The notes under the pieces were generated by a model. The model was not told the DNA's origin. It was given only the letters and a program-made list of their open reading frames with translations, and did no database searches. A stretch of DNA of 64,000 bases from Pseudomonas putida. Its GTDB lineage: Bacteria; Pseudomonadota; Gammaproteobacteria; Pseudomonadales; Pseudomonadaceae. Shown here piece after piece: positions 15,340-24,500 of this stretch. The stretch covers positions 4,526,501 through 4,590,500 of the forward strand of contig CP124529.1 in NCBI GenBank assembly GCA_029953615.1. The letters run 5' to 3'. The position numbers and the translations under genes were made by a program. Numbering within the stretch: position 1 is the first letter of the stretch; every line of letters begins with the position of its first letter.

Positions 15340-15867
15340 TCAGCCTTTGAGCTCGGTCGGCTGGATGACTTCGACCCAGTAGCCGTCAGGGTCCTTGATG
15401 AAGGCCAGGTGGTTCATGCGCCCGTCCTGCAGGCGCTTCTGGAACGGCACATCCAGTGCCTCGAAACGCGCGCAGGCGGCGCGTACGTCCGGTACCGAGA
15501 CGCAGATGTGGCCAAAGCCGCGCGGGTCGGTATTGCCATCGTGGTAGGCAAATTCGGCATCGTTTTCGGTGCCGTGGTTGTGGGTCAGCTCCAGCACGCC
15601 AGGGATCGATTTCATCCACTGGTGGCGTTCGTGGTCATCGGCAGGGATCTGCGCCGGGTCGACCAGAGCCAGGAAGTACAGGCTGAAGGCAGCTTCGGGG
15701 AAGTCGCGCTTGTCCACCAGGCGGAAGCCCAGCACGCGGGTGTAGAAGTCCAGGGACTTCTCGATGTCCTTGACCCGCAGCATGGTGTGGTTGAAGACGA
15801 ACTGGGCGGTGGCGGCGTCCGGTTGTGCGGTGACGCCAGGCAGGGTTTGCAGATCGTGCAGGCTCAT
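15340..15867 (-). CDS. gloA: Lactoylglutathione lyase (glyoxalase I)
   Basis: A 175-residue enzyme of the long, eukaryote-like glyoxalase I type. The N-terminal strand is FVFNHTMLRVKDIEKSLDFYTRVLGF, metal ligands include the His in this strand and the Glu in VLELTHNHGTE, and the later ones lie in GFGHICVSVPDV and YWVEVIQP. It converts the methylglyoxal-glutathione hemithioacetal to S-lactoylglutathione in the cytoplasm. CAGGAG precedes the chosen ATG. Confidence 0.92.
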   Translation of the reverse strand: MSLHDLQTLPGVTAQPDAATAQFVFNHTMLRVKDIEKSLDFYTRVLGFRLVDKRDFPEAAFSLYFLALVDPAQIPADDHERHQWMKSIPGVLELTHNHGTENDAEFAYHDGNTDPRGFGHICVSVPDVRAACARFEALDVPFQKRLQDGRMNHLAFIKDPDGYWVEVIQPTELKG

Positions 15868-15956
15868 GGGAACTCCTGAGACGGGGCCGGGCGCAGGGCA
15901 CCGGCAAAACAGACAGGCTGGCCATGATACGGCAGTGCGCCGATTGCGCAAATGAA

Positions 15957-15981
15957 AGCGCCCTGCACGAGGCAGGGCGCT
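15957..15981 (-). terminator. Terminator downstream of the MvaT-family gene
   Basis: AGCGCCCTGC-ACGAG-GCAGGGCGCT has a perfect 10-base stem. On the minus strand it is followed by TTTCATTTG. A second small palindrome, GCCCGCATGTGCGGGC (15992-16007), lies just before it in the direction of transcription. Confidence 0.65.
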
Positions 15982-16092
15982 GGAATTAGAGGCCCGCATG
16001 TGCGGGCGCGTGATGGGGTCGCTAGTCCTTTAGCTGTCTCGATACTGAGCCAGCCCTTGTGAAAAAAGTGTGAAGTGCGTGTGGACGTTTCA

Positions 16093-16452
16093 TCAGCGTG
16101 CCCAGCTTTCTACCGTGGCGGCCCCGTACTGTTCTTTCCAGGCCTTGAGGCCGCGGTGGTTGCCGCCTTTGGTCTCGATCCGCTCACCGGTGTGCGGGTT
16201 GGTGTAAACCTTCACCACGCGCGGGCGGCGCTGTTGCTTGGGCGCTGCACTGGTAACCCGGGCCACGGCCTTCGGGTCGAGGATGGCGATGATATCGCGC
16301 AGGCTCTTGTCATAGCTCTTCATCAGGCCGACTAGTTTCTGCTCGAATTCGATTTCGCGTTTTAGGCCGGCATCCTTTTTCAACGCTTCCAGTTGCGCCA
16401 TCTGTTCCTGGAGCGCTTTTTCGGCAGCACGAAACTCTGCAAGTCTGGACAC
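16093..16452 (-). CDS. turB: H-NS-like nucleoid protein of the MvaT/Tur family
   Basis: A 119-residue protein. An N-terminal coiled coil for oligomerisation (SRLAEFRAAEKALQEQMAQLEALK) and a C-terminal AT-hook-like DNA-binding region (RRPRVVKVYTNPHTGERIETKGGNHRGLKAWKEQYG) are typical of MvaT, a xenogeneic silencer of Pseudomonas. The start is GTG, with AGGAG 8 bases upstream; longer ATG starts would add a non-conserved tail. The symbol turB is suggested because, as I recall, the KT2440 turB gene neighbours the same porin and cobF. It could be another Tur paralogue. Confidence 0.88.
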   Translation of the reverse strand: MSRLAEFRAAEKALQEQMAQLEALKKDAGLKREIEFEQKLVGLMKSYDKSLRDIIAILDPKAVARVTSAAPKQQRRPRVVKVYTNPHTGERIETKGGNHRGLKAWKEQYGAATVESWAR

Positions 16453-16801
16453 TGTAATCACTCCTGTACGTCGGTCGTGGCAGGGCGTGACGAACATTGA
16501 AGAAAAATAAAACGCCGGCCACGCGGGTGGGTTCCGCTGTTCGCTGATATCGAGTGTAGTCATTCGTGGGTACTGGGTAAACTGCAAACTTTTTGTAAGT
16601 AAGCCGGGAACTTTCCTAGTTTTGCGTGCGGTATTTGCCCGTTTTTCCGCGGTTGCCTATGTGCGCGCTTAGACCATGGTCCAATGGCCCGTGCCAGAGC
16701 CATTGCGCGATCATCATCAGATGATGGCCGGCTATTGTTCGGTCCCCTCGCAGTACCGTGGCCAGCACGTGCCACAGGTTGTTTACCCGCCTTGATTCTG
16801 G
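16453..16801. promoter_or_regulatory. Divergent intergenic region with a CATCATC-A-GATGATG palindrome
   Basis: These 349 bases separate the MvaT-family gene from the porin. At 16712-16726 there is a perfect 7+1+7 palindrome, CATCATC-A-GATGATG, 76 bases before the porin start, in the right place for an operator. CCATGGTCCAATGG at about 16674 is a weaker symmetric stretch. No gene was seen here. Confidence 0.4.
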
Positions 16802-18103
16802 ATGTTTTCTCGCATGTTTGCCCCTTTCCCCCGCGCCCCCGGGCGTCGTGTTGCCGGCCTGTTCCTGATGTGTGCCGGCGTCAGTGCCCAGGCCGCCGGT
16901 TTTCTTGAAGACAGCAGTGCCAAGGTCGAAGCACGCAATGTCTATTTCAACCGGGATTTTCGTGACGGCCACAGCAGTTCCAGCCAGGGCGCGTCCAAAC
17001 GCGAAGAATGGGCACAAGGCTTCATCCTCAATGTTCAGTCGGGTTATACCCAGGGGCCGGTAGGTTTTGGCGTGGATGCGCTGGGCATGTTCGGTTTCAA
17101 ACTTGACTCCAGCCCGGCGGACAGTAACAGCGGCCTGTTGCCGTCTTCCGGTCACGACCCGCGCCACTCGGCGGACCAGTACGCGAAGATGGGCCTGGCG
17201 GCCAAGGTCAAGGTTTCCAGTACCGTGCTCAAATACGGTTCGATGATGCCGGATGTGCCGCTGCTCAAGTACAACGATGGCCGCCTGCTGCCGACCATGT
17301 TCCATGGCGCCATGCTCACCTCCGAAGAAGTGCGCGACCTGAAGTTCACCCTGGCGCGTCTGGACAAATACACCGCACGGGATTCCACTGATCGCCAGGA
17401 TATTCGCGTGCACTGCAAGAACAAGCGCTATGCCTGTGATATCGAGGCTGACCACTTTGACCTGGCCGGTGTCGATTACCGTTTCAACGAGCGCTTCAGC
17501 GCCCAGTATCAGGTGGCCAGGCTGGAGAACATCTACCGCCAGCATTTCCTCGGCCTGGTGGCCAGCCAGCCATTGGCGCTGGGCAGCCTGTCGGCCGACC
17601 TGCGCTTGACAAAAAGCGATGACATCGGCAATGCCCGCGCCGGCGAAATCGACCATCGCGCGTTCAGCGGCATGCTCGGCTACAGCCTGGGTGGTCACAA
17701 GTTCAGTGCCGGCTGGCAGCGCATGTATGGCGACAGTGCCATGCCCTATCTGGATGGCACCAACCCGTACCTGGTCAACTATGCCCAGGTCAACGACTTC
17801 GCCGCCGCCAAGGAGCGTTCCTGGCAGGTGCGTTACGACTATGACTTCAAGGCTCTGGGCGTGCCCGGCCTGACCTTCTTCACCCGTTACATCAACGGTG
17901 ACAATATCAAGGTACCGGGCAGTACGGCCGAAGGCAAAGAGTGGGAGCGCGACACCGAGTTCAGGTACCAGGTGCAAAGTGGCACGTTCAAGGACGTCAG
18001 CGTGCGCCTGCGTAATTCCACTTACCGCAGCAACTATGAAAGGTGGGCCCGCGATATGGATGAGACGCGGGTCATTGTCAGCTACAACTTCTCCATCTTC
18101 TGA
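16802..18103 (+). CDS. OprD-family outer-membrane porin
   Basis: A 433-residue protein with a signal peptide (cleavage near AQAAG, residue 32) and the OprD-family opening FLEDSSAKVEARNVYFNRDFRD. Other family marks are EEWAQGFILN, LLKYNDGRLLPTMFHGAM and the final strand RVIVSYNFSIF, whose C-terminal Phe is the outer-membrane assembly signal. OprD porins take up small organic acids or amino acids; the substrate cannot be told here. An ATG four codons downstream is an alternative start. It precedes cobF by 67 bases. Confidence 0.9.
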   Translation: MFSRMFAPFPRAPGRRVAGLFLMCAGVSAQAAGFLEDSSAKVEARNVYFNRDFRDGHSSSSQGASKREEWAQGFILNVQSGYTQGPVGFGVDALGMFGFKLDSSPADSNSGLLPSSGHDPRHSADQYAKMGLAAKVKVSSTVLKYGSMMPDVPLLKYNDGRLLPTMFHGAMLTSEEVRDLKFTLARLDKYTARDSTDRQDIRVHCKNKRYACDIEADHFDLAGVDYRFNERFSAQYQVARLENIYRQHFLGLVASQPLALGSLSADLRLTKSDDIGNARAGEIDHRAFSGMLGYSLGGHKFSAGWQRMYGDSAMPYLDGTNPYLVNYAQVNDFAAAKERSWQVRYDYDFKALGVPGLTFFTRYINGDNIKVPGSTAEGKEWERDTEFRYQVQSGTFKDVSVRLRNSTYRSNYERWARDMDETRVIVSYNFSIF

Positions 18104-18170
18104 CGGGGCGCTTTGCCAAATGCCGGCAGCCACCTGACAATGGCTGCGGGTTCCCGCAAAGGGCAGGGCA

Positions 18171-18920
18171 ATGAAAGACCTGTTGTTGATCGGTATCGGC
18201 CCGGGTGACCCGCGTCAGGTCACCTACGAGGCGGTTGATGCGCTGCGCCAGGCCAGCGTGTTCTTCGTGCTCTGCAAGGGCAGCGACAAGGACGAACTGG
18301 TGCGCCTGCGCCAGGCCATCCTGCAACGCTACCGGCCCGAGGGCGGCTACCGCCTGGTGCAGGTCGCCGATCCTGCCCGCGATGGCCAGGCGGATGACTA
18401 CCTGGGGGCGGTGCAAGATTGGCACCGGCAGCGTGCGGCGCTGTATGCCCGGCTGATCGAGCAGGAAATTGGCGTTGGCGAAACCGGTGCCTTTCTGCTC
18501 TGGGGCGAGCCAACGCTTTACGACAGCACGCTGCGCATTTTTGACCTGGTTCGTGAGCGCGGTGTGGCGCTGCGGCTGCAGGTCATTCCGGGCATCAGCA
18601 GTGTGCAGGCATTGGCAGCGCGTCATCAGGTGCCGCTCAATCGTATCGGTGAACCGTTGATCGTGTTGCCGGGGCGGCGCCTGGCCGAGCAGGGGCAAAT
18701 CGACAATGTGCTGGTGATGCTCGACGGGCAGTGCGCGTTTGCCCGGCTTGATGACCCGGGGTTGATGATCTACTGGGCCGCGTACCTGGGGACCGCCGAT
18801 GAGGTGCTGATCGCCGGGCCATTGCAGGCGGTGAAGGCACAGATACTGGAAGTGCGTGAGCGGGAGCGGGCGCGCAAGGGGTGGATCATGGATAGCTACC
18901 TGTTGCGCCGGGAGCTGTAG
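18171..18920 (+). CDS. cobF: Precorrin-6A synthase (deacetylating)
   Basis: A 249-residue SAM-dependent methyltransferase of the tetrapyrrole methylase family. The N-terminal signature is LLLIGIGPGDPRQVTYEAVDAL, a GEPTLYDST motif lies in the middle, and IPGISSVQALAARH is the second conserved loop. It methylates precorrin-5 at C-1 with loss of acetate, in the aerobic cobalamin pathway. It stands alone, without other cob genes and without a visible cobalamin riboswitch upstream. It ends before a REP pair. Confidence 0.92.
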   Translation: MKDLLLIGIGPGDPRQVTYEAVDALRQASVFFVLCKGSDKDELVRLRQAILQRYRPEGGYRLVQVADPARDGQADDYLGAVQDWHRQRAALYARLIEQEIGVGETGAFLLWGEPTLYDSTLRIFDLVRERGVALRLQVIPGISSVQALAARHQVPLNRIGEPLIVLPGRRLAEQGQIDNVLVMLDGQCAFARLDDPGLMIYWAAYLGTADEVLIAGPLQAVKAQILEVRERERARKGWIMDSYLLRREL

Positions 18921-18933
18921 TCAGTTGCAGCTT

Positions 18934-19041
18934 GTGCCGGCCTCTTCGCGGGCTTGCCCGCTCCCACAGGTATTGCACTGCACTCGGCGCCCTGTGGCAA
19001 ACCTGTGGGAGCGGGCGAGCCCGCGAAGCAGGCGGCGCCGG
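18934..19041. repeat. Inverted pair of REP elements
   Basis: Facing copies of the CGCGGGCTTGCCCGCTCCCACAGG-type REP, between the convergent cobF and response-regulator genes. The second copy ends in a diverged GCAGGCGGCGCCGG. Confidence 0.8.
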
Positions 19042-19043
19042 TT

Positions 19044-19394
19044 TCAAGGTTGACCCAGAATGGCCTGCACCTTGTCCCGCAACTGGTCGATACCGAACGG
19101 CTTGCCGATCAGGTGCATGCCCTCCGGCACATCGACGCTTTCGGCATAGCCACTGGCGAACAGCACCGGCAGCAGCGGCCGCAGTTCGCGCGCCCTGGCT
19201 GCCAGCTCTTCGCCGCGCATGTCTGGCAGCCCCACATCGGTCATCATAAGCGCCAGCTGCTGGTCCGGGTCCTCAAGAATGCACAGCGCTGCGCTGGCAT
19301 GTTCCGCCTCGATGACCGTATAGCCCAACTCGTCGAGCACTTCGACCATCAGCATGCGTACGATGTCGTCGTCTTCGACTACCAGAAGGTGCAT
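19044..19394 (-). CDS. Single-domain response regulator
   Basis: A 116-residue CheY-like receiver. The acidic pair is in VVEDDD (7-9), the phospho-acceptor Asp53 in MMTDVGLPD, and the Lys in LIGKPFGIDQL. There is no output domain. It is divergent from the large hybrid kinase operon and could receive phosphate from it. Its own upstream region (19395-19642) is shared with that operon. Confidence 0.87.
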   Translation of the reverse strand: MHLLVVEDDDIVRMLMVEVLDELGYTVIEAEHASAALCILEDPDQQLALMMTDVGLPDMRGEELAARARELRPLLPVLFASGYAESVDVPEGMHLIGKPFGIDQLRDKVQAILGQP

Positions 19395-19642
19395 GGTCAG
19401 GATCCTGTGCGAATGAATGTCTTTAATCTGTGCTCCGGATGGCAGCAGAAGTTCCCGAGGATACCGGGCCCTGCAATCAGATGGAACGATTGGCGCACGC
19501 TACCTTCAAATACTGGCTAAATGCCCTGCCAGACCCGGCAAAGCTGGTTAGACTCGCTTAACAGGACGACGCAGTGGCAGCTACTGACAAAAACCGATTT
19601 GCCACTCCTTTCAATGGACTTTTCTAGCTCGGGCGTTTTCAC

Positions 19643-22600
19643 ATGATTCAAGCAGCCTCGATGGACCAGCGAAGCTTCCGCAAGCTGTTGAGCCGCAACA
19701 TCGGCCTCCCCTTGGGGGTAGGTCTGCTGGGGGCCGTGGCCTTCGTCGCGGTTATCAACTACCTGCTTTCGGCCTTGCAGTGGGTCGAGCACACCGACCG
19801 GGTGATCGGCAATGCCAATGAAACGGTCAAACTGTCGATCGACATGGAAACCGGCATGCGCGGCTTCCTGATCACCGGCGACGAGCGTTTCCTCGATCCT
19901 TACGAGGTGGCCAAGCCGCGTGTTATCGACAGCCTGCAGAGCCTGCGCGGCATGGTCGGCGATAACCTGCAACAGGTTGAGCGTATCGACCGCCTGATCG
20001 CCTTGCAGCAGGCCTGGAATGCCTTTGGTAGCCAGATGATCGAGCTGCGCCGTAGCGAGGGTGATTACCGTGCCCTGGTCGGCAACGGCCGCGGCAAGCG
20101 CCTGACCGACGAGATCCGCAAGGAGTTCGACAACTTGATCAGCAGCGAACAACAGTTGCGCATGACGCGCAACGAGCGGGTCAACAGTGTGACTGTCACG
20201 GTCATGTCGTCCTTCGTGTTGTTCATCGTCGGCCTCAGCGCCTTGCTGGCCTACCTCGGGCGACGCGACCTGCTGGCGCTGTCGGCGAGCTATGACGAAA
20301 ACCTCAAAGCCCAGCAGCGCGCGGCCGAGCGCCTGGAGCACCAGGCCTGGCTGCGCAACGGGCAGACCCAACTGGCCGAGCAGGTGCTGGGCCAGCTGAC
20401 CCTGCCCATGCTCGGTGACAATATCCTGCGTTTCTTCGCCAGTTACCTCGGCAGCGTGGTCGGCGCGTTGTACGTGCGTGACGAGCATGGCCGCCTGGTG
20501 CGTGTGGCCAGCTATGGCCTGGATGCCGAGGAGCAGGCGCGGGAGCAGGTGCTGGGTGACCACGAGGGCCTGCTGGCCCAGGCCGTGCGCGAAACACGGC
20601 TGCTGCGCCTGGAAGACTTGCCCGAGGACTATTTCCACCTCAGCTCCGGCCTGGGCCGAGGCCTGCCGCGCAGTGCACTGCTCATACCAACGGGCGACGA
20701 TGGGCAGGTCAATGGTGTGCTCGAGCTGGGCTTCCTGCGGCCGCTGCGGGCGCAGGACGAGGAGATGCTGCAACGGGTCAGTGGCAACCTCGGCATCTCC
20801 ATCGAAAGTGCCCGCTACCGGCAGCGCCTGCAGGAGGTGCTGGCCGAGACCCAGCAACTGAACGAAGAGCTGCAGGTGCAGCAGGAAGAGCTGAAAACCG
20901 CCAACGAGGAGCTGGAAGAGCAATCCCGCGTGCTCAAGGAGTCCCAGGCCCACCTGGAAACCCAGCAGGCAGAACTGGAGCAGACCAACGAGCAGCTGTC
21001 CGAGCGCACCGAAGCGCTGGACCGCAAGAACGACGAGCTGCTGCACGCCCAGGACGAACTGCAGGCGCGCGCCGATGAGCTGCAGCGTTCGAGCAAGTAC
21101 AAGTCCGAGTTCCTTGCCAACATGTCCCACGAACTGCGCACGCCGTTGAACAGTTCGCTGATCCTGGCCAAGCTGCTGGCGGAGAACGGCGAGGGCAACC
21201 TCAGCGACGAGCAGGTCAAGTTCGCCGAATCCATCTACTCGGCCGGCAACGATCTGCTTAACCTGATCAACGATATTCTCGACATCGCCAAGGTGGAGGC
21301 TGGCAAGCTCGAAGTGCGCCCCGAAAGCACCCAGGTGGAGCGCCTGGTCGAAGGCCTGCGCGGCATGTTCGAGCCGCTGGCGGGGCACAAGGGCCTGGCC
21401 TTCGAGGTGACCACCGAGGCGCAGGTGCCGGCCACGCTGTTCACCGACTGCCAGCGCCTGGAGCAGATCCTCAAGAACCTGCTGTCCAACGCCATCAAGT
21501 TCACCGAGCGCGGCCAGGTCAGCCTGAACATCAGCTACCAGCCCGACCACGGCATCGTCTTTGCCGTGCGCGATACCGGCATCGGCATTGCTGTCGACCA
21601 GCAGGAGGCGATATTCGGCGCCTTCCACCAGGTCGATGGCACCAGCAACCGCCGCTATGGCGGCACCGGCCTGGGGCTGTCCATTTCCCGCGACCTGGCG
21701 CACCTGCTGGGCGGGCAGATCAGTGTCGACAGCAGCCCCGGCCAGGGCAGCGTGTTCAGCCTGATCCTGCCGGAGCGCTATGAGCGCGTGGCGCAGGACA
21801 TCGAGCCGCTCAGCCTGCGCCCGGCGGTCGATACCCTGCCACCCGCGCCGCAGGTGCCGGCGGCGGCAACGCCGAAACGGCCGCAGCCGGCGTTTGCCGA
21901 TGACCGCGAGCAAGCGCCGTTCGGCAACCGCTGCATCCTGGTGATCGAGGACGAACCGAACTTTGCCCGCATCCTCTTCGACCTGGCCCACGAGCTGGGT
22001 TACAGCTGCCTGGTGGCGCAGGGCGCCGACGAGGGCTTCGAGCTGGCCGCCCAGTACATCCCCGATGCCATCCTGCTGGACATGCGCCTGCCCGACCATT
22101 CCGGCCTGACCGTGCTGCAGCGCCTGAAGGAACAGGCCAATACCCGGCATATACCGGTGCATATCATTTCCGTGGAAGACCGGGTCGAGGCGGCCATGCA
22201 CATGGGCGCCGTCGGTTATGCGGTCAAGCCCACCAGCCGCGAAGAGCTCAAGGAAGTGTTCGCCCGCCTGGAAGCCAAGCTCACCCAGAAGCTCAAGCAT
22301 ATCCTGCTGGTGGAGGATGACGACCTGCAGCGCGAAAGCATCGCCCGCCTGATCGGCGACGACGATGTCGAGATCACCGCCGTGGCCATGGCCCAGGATG
22401 CCCTGGCGTTGCTGCGCGAGAACATCTACGACTGCATGATCATCGACCTCAAGCTGCCGGACATGCTCGGCAACGAGCTGCTCAAGCGCATGACCGCCGA
22501 AGACATCCGTGCCTTCCCGCCAGTGATCGTGTACACCGGGCGCAACCTGACCCGCGAAGAAGAGGCCGACCTGCTCAAGTACTCGCGCTCGATCATCATC

Positions 22601-23110
22601 AAGGGCGCCCGCTCGCCGGAGCGCCTGCTCGACGAAGTGACGCTGTTCCTGCACAAGGTCGAGTCACAGCTGTCCAACGAACGCCAGCGCATGCTCAAGA
22701 CCGCGCGTAGCCGCGACAAGGTATTCGAAGGACGCAAGGTGTTGCTGGTGGACGACGATGTGCGCAACATCTTTGCCCTGACCAGCGCGCTGGAGCACAA
22801 GGGCGCGATCGTCGAAATCGGCCGCAACGGCCGCGAGGCCATCGAGCGCCTGGAGCAGCATGACGACATCGACCTGGTGCTGATGGACGTGATGATGCCG
22901 GAGATGGATGGCTTCGAGGCCACCCGGTTGATCCGCCAGCAACCGCGCTGGCGCAAGTTGCCGATCATTGCCGTGACCGCCAAGGCGATGAAGGATGACC
23001 AGCAGCGTTGCCTGCAGGCTGGCGCCAACGATTATCTGGCCAAGCCGATCGACCTGGACCGCCTGTTCTCGCTGATCCGTGTGTGGCTGCCGCAACTGGA
23101 GCGAATTTGA
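19643..23110 (+). CDS. Hybrid sensor histidine kinase: CHASE3, GAF, kinase, three receivers
   Basis: A 1155-residue inner-membrane hybrid kinase. Membrane helices at about 20-44 and 185-205 enclose a CHASE3-like periplasmic domain. A GAF-like domain (about 240-390), a long coiled coil (395-485), HisKA with His496 (SHELRTP) and HATPase with [12 protein letters not shown] (673-684) follow. Three receivers carry Asp813, Asp935 and Asp1082. The multiple receivers suggest a branched phosphorelay. The next genes (cheR, cheB, a second REC-kinase and a REC) overlap or are closely spaced, so it heads a five-gene signalling operon. Confidence 0.92.
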   Translation: MIQAASMDQRSFRKLLSRNIGLPLGVGLLGAVAFVAVINYLLSALQWVEHTDRVIGNANETVKLSIDMETGMRGFLITGDERFLDPYEVAKPRVIDSLQSLRGMVGDNLQQVERIDRLIALQQAWNAFGSQMIELRRSEGDYRALVGNGRGKRLTDEIRKEFDNLISSEQQLRMTRNERVNSVTVTVMSSFVLFIVGLSALLAYLGRRDLLALSASYDENLKAQQRAAERLEHQAWLRNGQTQLAEQVLGQLTLPMLGDNILRFFASYLGSVVGALYVRDEHGRLVRVASYGLDAEEQAREQVLGDHEGLLAQAVRETRLLRLEDLPEDYFHLSSGLGRGLPRSALLIPTGDDGQVNGVLELGFLRPLRAQDEEMLQRVSGNLGISIESARYRQRLQEVLAETQQLNEELQVQQEELKTANEELEEQSRVLKESQAHLETQQAELEQTNEQLSERTEALDRKNDELLHAQDELQARADELQRSSKYKSEFLANMSHELRTPLNSSLILAKLLAENGEGNLSDEQVKFAESIYSAGNDLLNLINDILDIAKVEAGKLEVRPESTQVERLVEGLRGMFEPLAGHKGLAFEVTTEAQVPATLFTDCQRLEQILKNLLSNAIKFTERGQVSLNISYQPDHGIVFAVRDTGIGIAVDQQEAIFGAFHQVDGTSNRRYGGTGLGLSISRDLAHLLGGQISVDSSPGQGSVFSLILPERYERVAQDIEPLSLRPAVDTLPPAPQVPAAATPKRPQPAFADDREQAPFGNRCILVIEDEPNFARILFDLAHELGYSCLVAQGADEGFELAAQYIPDAILLDMRLPDHSGLTVLQRLKEQANTRHIPVHIISVEDRVEAAMHMGAVGYAVKPTSREELKEVFARLEAKLTQKLKHILLVEDDDLQRESIARLIGDDDVEITAVAMAQDALALLRENIYDCMIIDLKLPDMLGNELLKRMTAEDIRAFPPVIVYTGRNLTREEEADLLKYSRSIIIKGARSPERLLDEVTLFLHKVESQLSNERQRMLKTARSRDKVFEGRKVLLVDDDVRNIFALTSALEHKGAIVEIGRNGREAIERLEQHDDIDLVLMDVMMPEMDGFEATRLIRQQPRWRKLPIIAVTAKAMKDDQQRCLQAGANDYLAKPIDLDRLFSLIRVWLPQLERI

Positions 23111-23928
23111 CTAGCGAACGTAACACCGACATCGAAATCCGCTTGCTGATCGAGGCCATCTACCTCAAGTACAGCTACGATTTCCGCAACTATTCCGGTG
23201 CGTCCATCAAGCGCCGGATCCTGCATGCGCTGCGCCAGTTCGACTGCCTCACGGTGTCGGCGCTGCAGGAGCGCGTGCTGCACGACCCGGGCATGTTCAT
23301 GCAGTTGCTGCAGTACCTGACGATCCCGGTCAGCGAGATGTTCCGCGACCCGGGGCATTACGTGGCGCTGCGCAACGAGGTGGTACCGCTGCTGCGCACC
23401 TGGCCGTCGATCAAGGTGTGGATAGCCGGCTGCAGCACGGGCGAGGAGGTGTACTCCATGGCCATCCTGCTGCGCGAAGAGGGCCTGCTGGAGCGCACCA
23501 TCATCTACGCCACCGACATCAACCCGCATTCGCTGGACAAGGCCAAGCAGGGCATCTACTCGATGCAGAGCATGCGCGAATACGCCGAAAACTATCGCCT
23601 CGCCGGTGGCCGGCGGGACTTTGCCGAGTACTACACGGCGGCCTACGGCAACGCCATCATGGACAGCACCCTGCGCGACAACGTGACCTTCGCCGACCAT
23701 AGCCTGGCCACCGACAGCGTGTTTTCCGAAACCCAGCTGGTGTCGTGCCGCAACGTGCTCATCTATTTCAACAAGGAGCTGCAGGATCGTGCCCTGGGCC
23801 TGTTCCACGAGTCCCTGTGCCACCGCGGCTTCCTGGTGCTGGGCAGCAAGGAATCGGTGGATTTTTCCGCTTACAGCGAGCGCTTCGAGTCGCTGGTCAA
23901 GCCCGAACGGATCTACCGAAAGTCATGA
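23107..23928 (+). CDS. CheR-type protein-glutamate methyltransferase
   Basis: A 273-residue protein with the CheR N-terminal helical domain (YDFRNYSGASIKRRILHAL) and a SAM-binding domain (WIAGCSTGEEVYSMA, then YATDINPHSL and SCRNVLIYF). The best start is TTG at 23107, which overlaps the kinase stop (TTGA); an in-frame ATG upstream would lie inside the kinase gene. It would methylate glutamates on a receptor or on the partner kinase. It is followed by an overlapping CheB. Confidence 0.87.
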   Translation: MTSERNTDIEIRLLIEAIYLKYSYDFRNYSGASIKRRILHALRQFDCLTVSALQERVLHDPGMFMQLLQYLTIPVSEMFRDPGHYVALRNEVVPLLRTWPSIKVWIAGCSTGEEVYSMAILLREEGLLERTIIYATDINPHSLDKAKQGIYSMQSMREYAENYRLAGGRRDFAEYYTAAYGNAIMDSTLRDNVTFADHSLATDSVFSETQLVSCRNVLIYFNKELQDRALGLFHESLCHRGFLVLGSKESVDFSAYSERFESLVKPERIYRKS

Positions 23929-24500
23929 AAGGCGTGCACGCGATGGTGATCGGTGCCTCGGCGGGCGGCGTGACGGCGCTGTTCAGCGTGCTGGGCGCGT
24001 TACCGGCCGGCTTCGCCATTCCGGTGATATGCGTACTGCACCTGCCGGATGACCGCCACAGCCAGCTGGCCGAGGTGCTGCAGCGCCGCCTGCGACGGCC
24101 GGTGTGCGAGGCCCGTGACAAGCAGCCGCTGCGCGCCGGGCAGATCTACGTGGCCGGGCCCGGTTACCACCTGTCGGTGGAGCGTGACCTGACCCTGTCG
24201 TTGAGCCAGGAGCCGCCGGTGCATTTTTCCCGGCCGGCGATTGACTACCTGTTCATGTCGGCGGCCGATGCCTACGGTGCCGGCCTGCTGGGCATGCTGC
24301 TCACCGGGGCCAATGAGGATGGCGCCGAAGGCCTGGCCTATATCAAGCACAATGGGGGCCGGACCGTGGTCCAGGACCCTTGCGACGCACAGGTGGCGCT
24401 GATGCCGGAGGCCGCCCTGGCCCTGCACCAGCCCGACCATATTCTTTCTCTGAGCGGCATCGAGCGATTGCTCGCGGCCCTGGAACCCAGCGCATGCTAA
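23925..24500 (+). CDS. CheB-type methylesterase without receiver domain
   Basis: A 191-residue protein that contains only the methylesterase domain. The catalytic triad is Ser12 in GASAGG, His39 in LHLPDD and Asp132 in GANEDGAEG. It lacks the usual N-terminal receiver, so its activity must be set by another protein, perhaps the receivers of the neighbouring hybrid kinases. Start overlaps the cheR stop (ATGA). Confidence 0.88.
   Translation: MKGVHAMVIGASAGGVTALFSVLGALPAGFAIPVICVLHLPDDRHSQLAEVLQRRLRRPVCEARDKQPLRAGQIYVAGPGYHLSVERDLTLSLSQEPPVHFSRPAIDYLFMSAADAYGAGLLGMLLTGANEDGAEGLAYIKHNGGRTVVQDPCDAQVALMPEAALALHQPDHILSLSGIERLLAALEPSAC

Noticed and set aside
16616..18133. Open frame of 505 codons on the minus strand
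   Set aside because: It covers the OprD-type porin antisense and has no motif or ribosome site.
18104..18170. Possible cobalamin riboswitch upstream of cobF
   Set aside because: Only 67 bases separate the porin and cobF, too short, and no B12-box was seen.
19517..22654. Open frame of 1045 codons on the minus strand
   Set aside because: It is antisense to the hybrid kinase, His/Gln/Leu-rich and without any family motif; the plus-strand frame has full domain structure.
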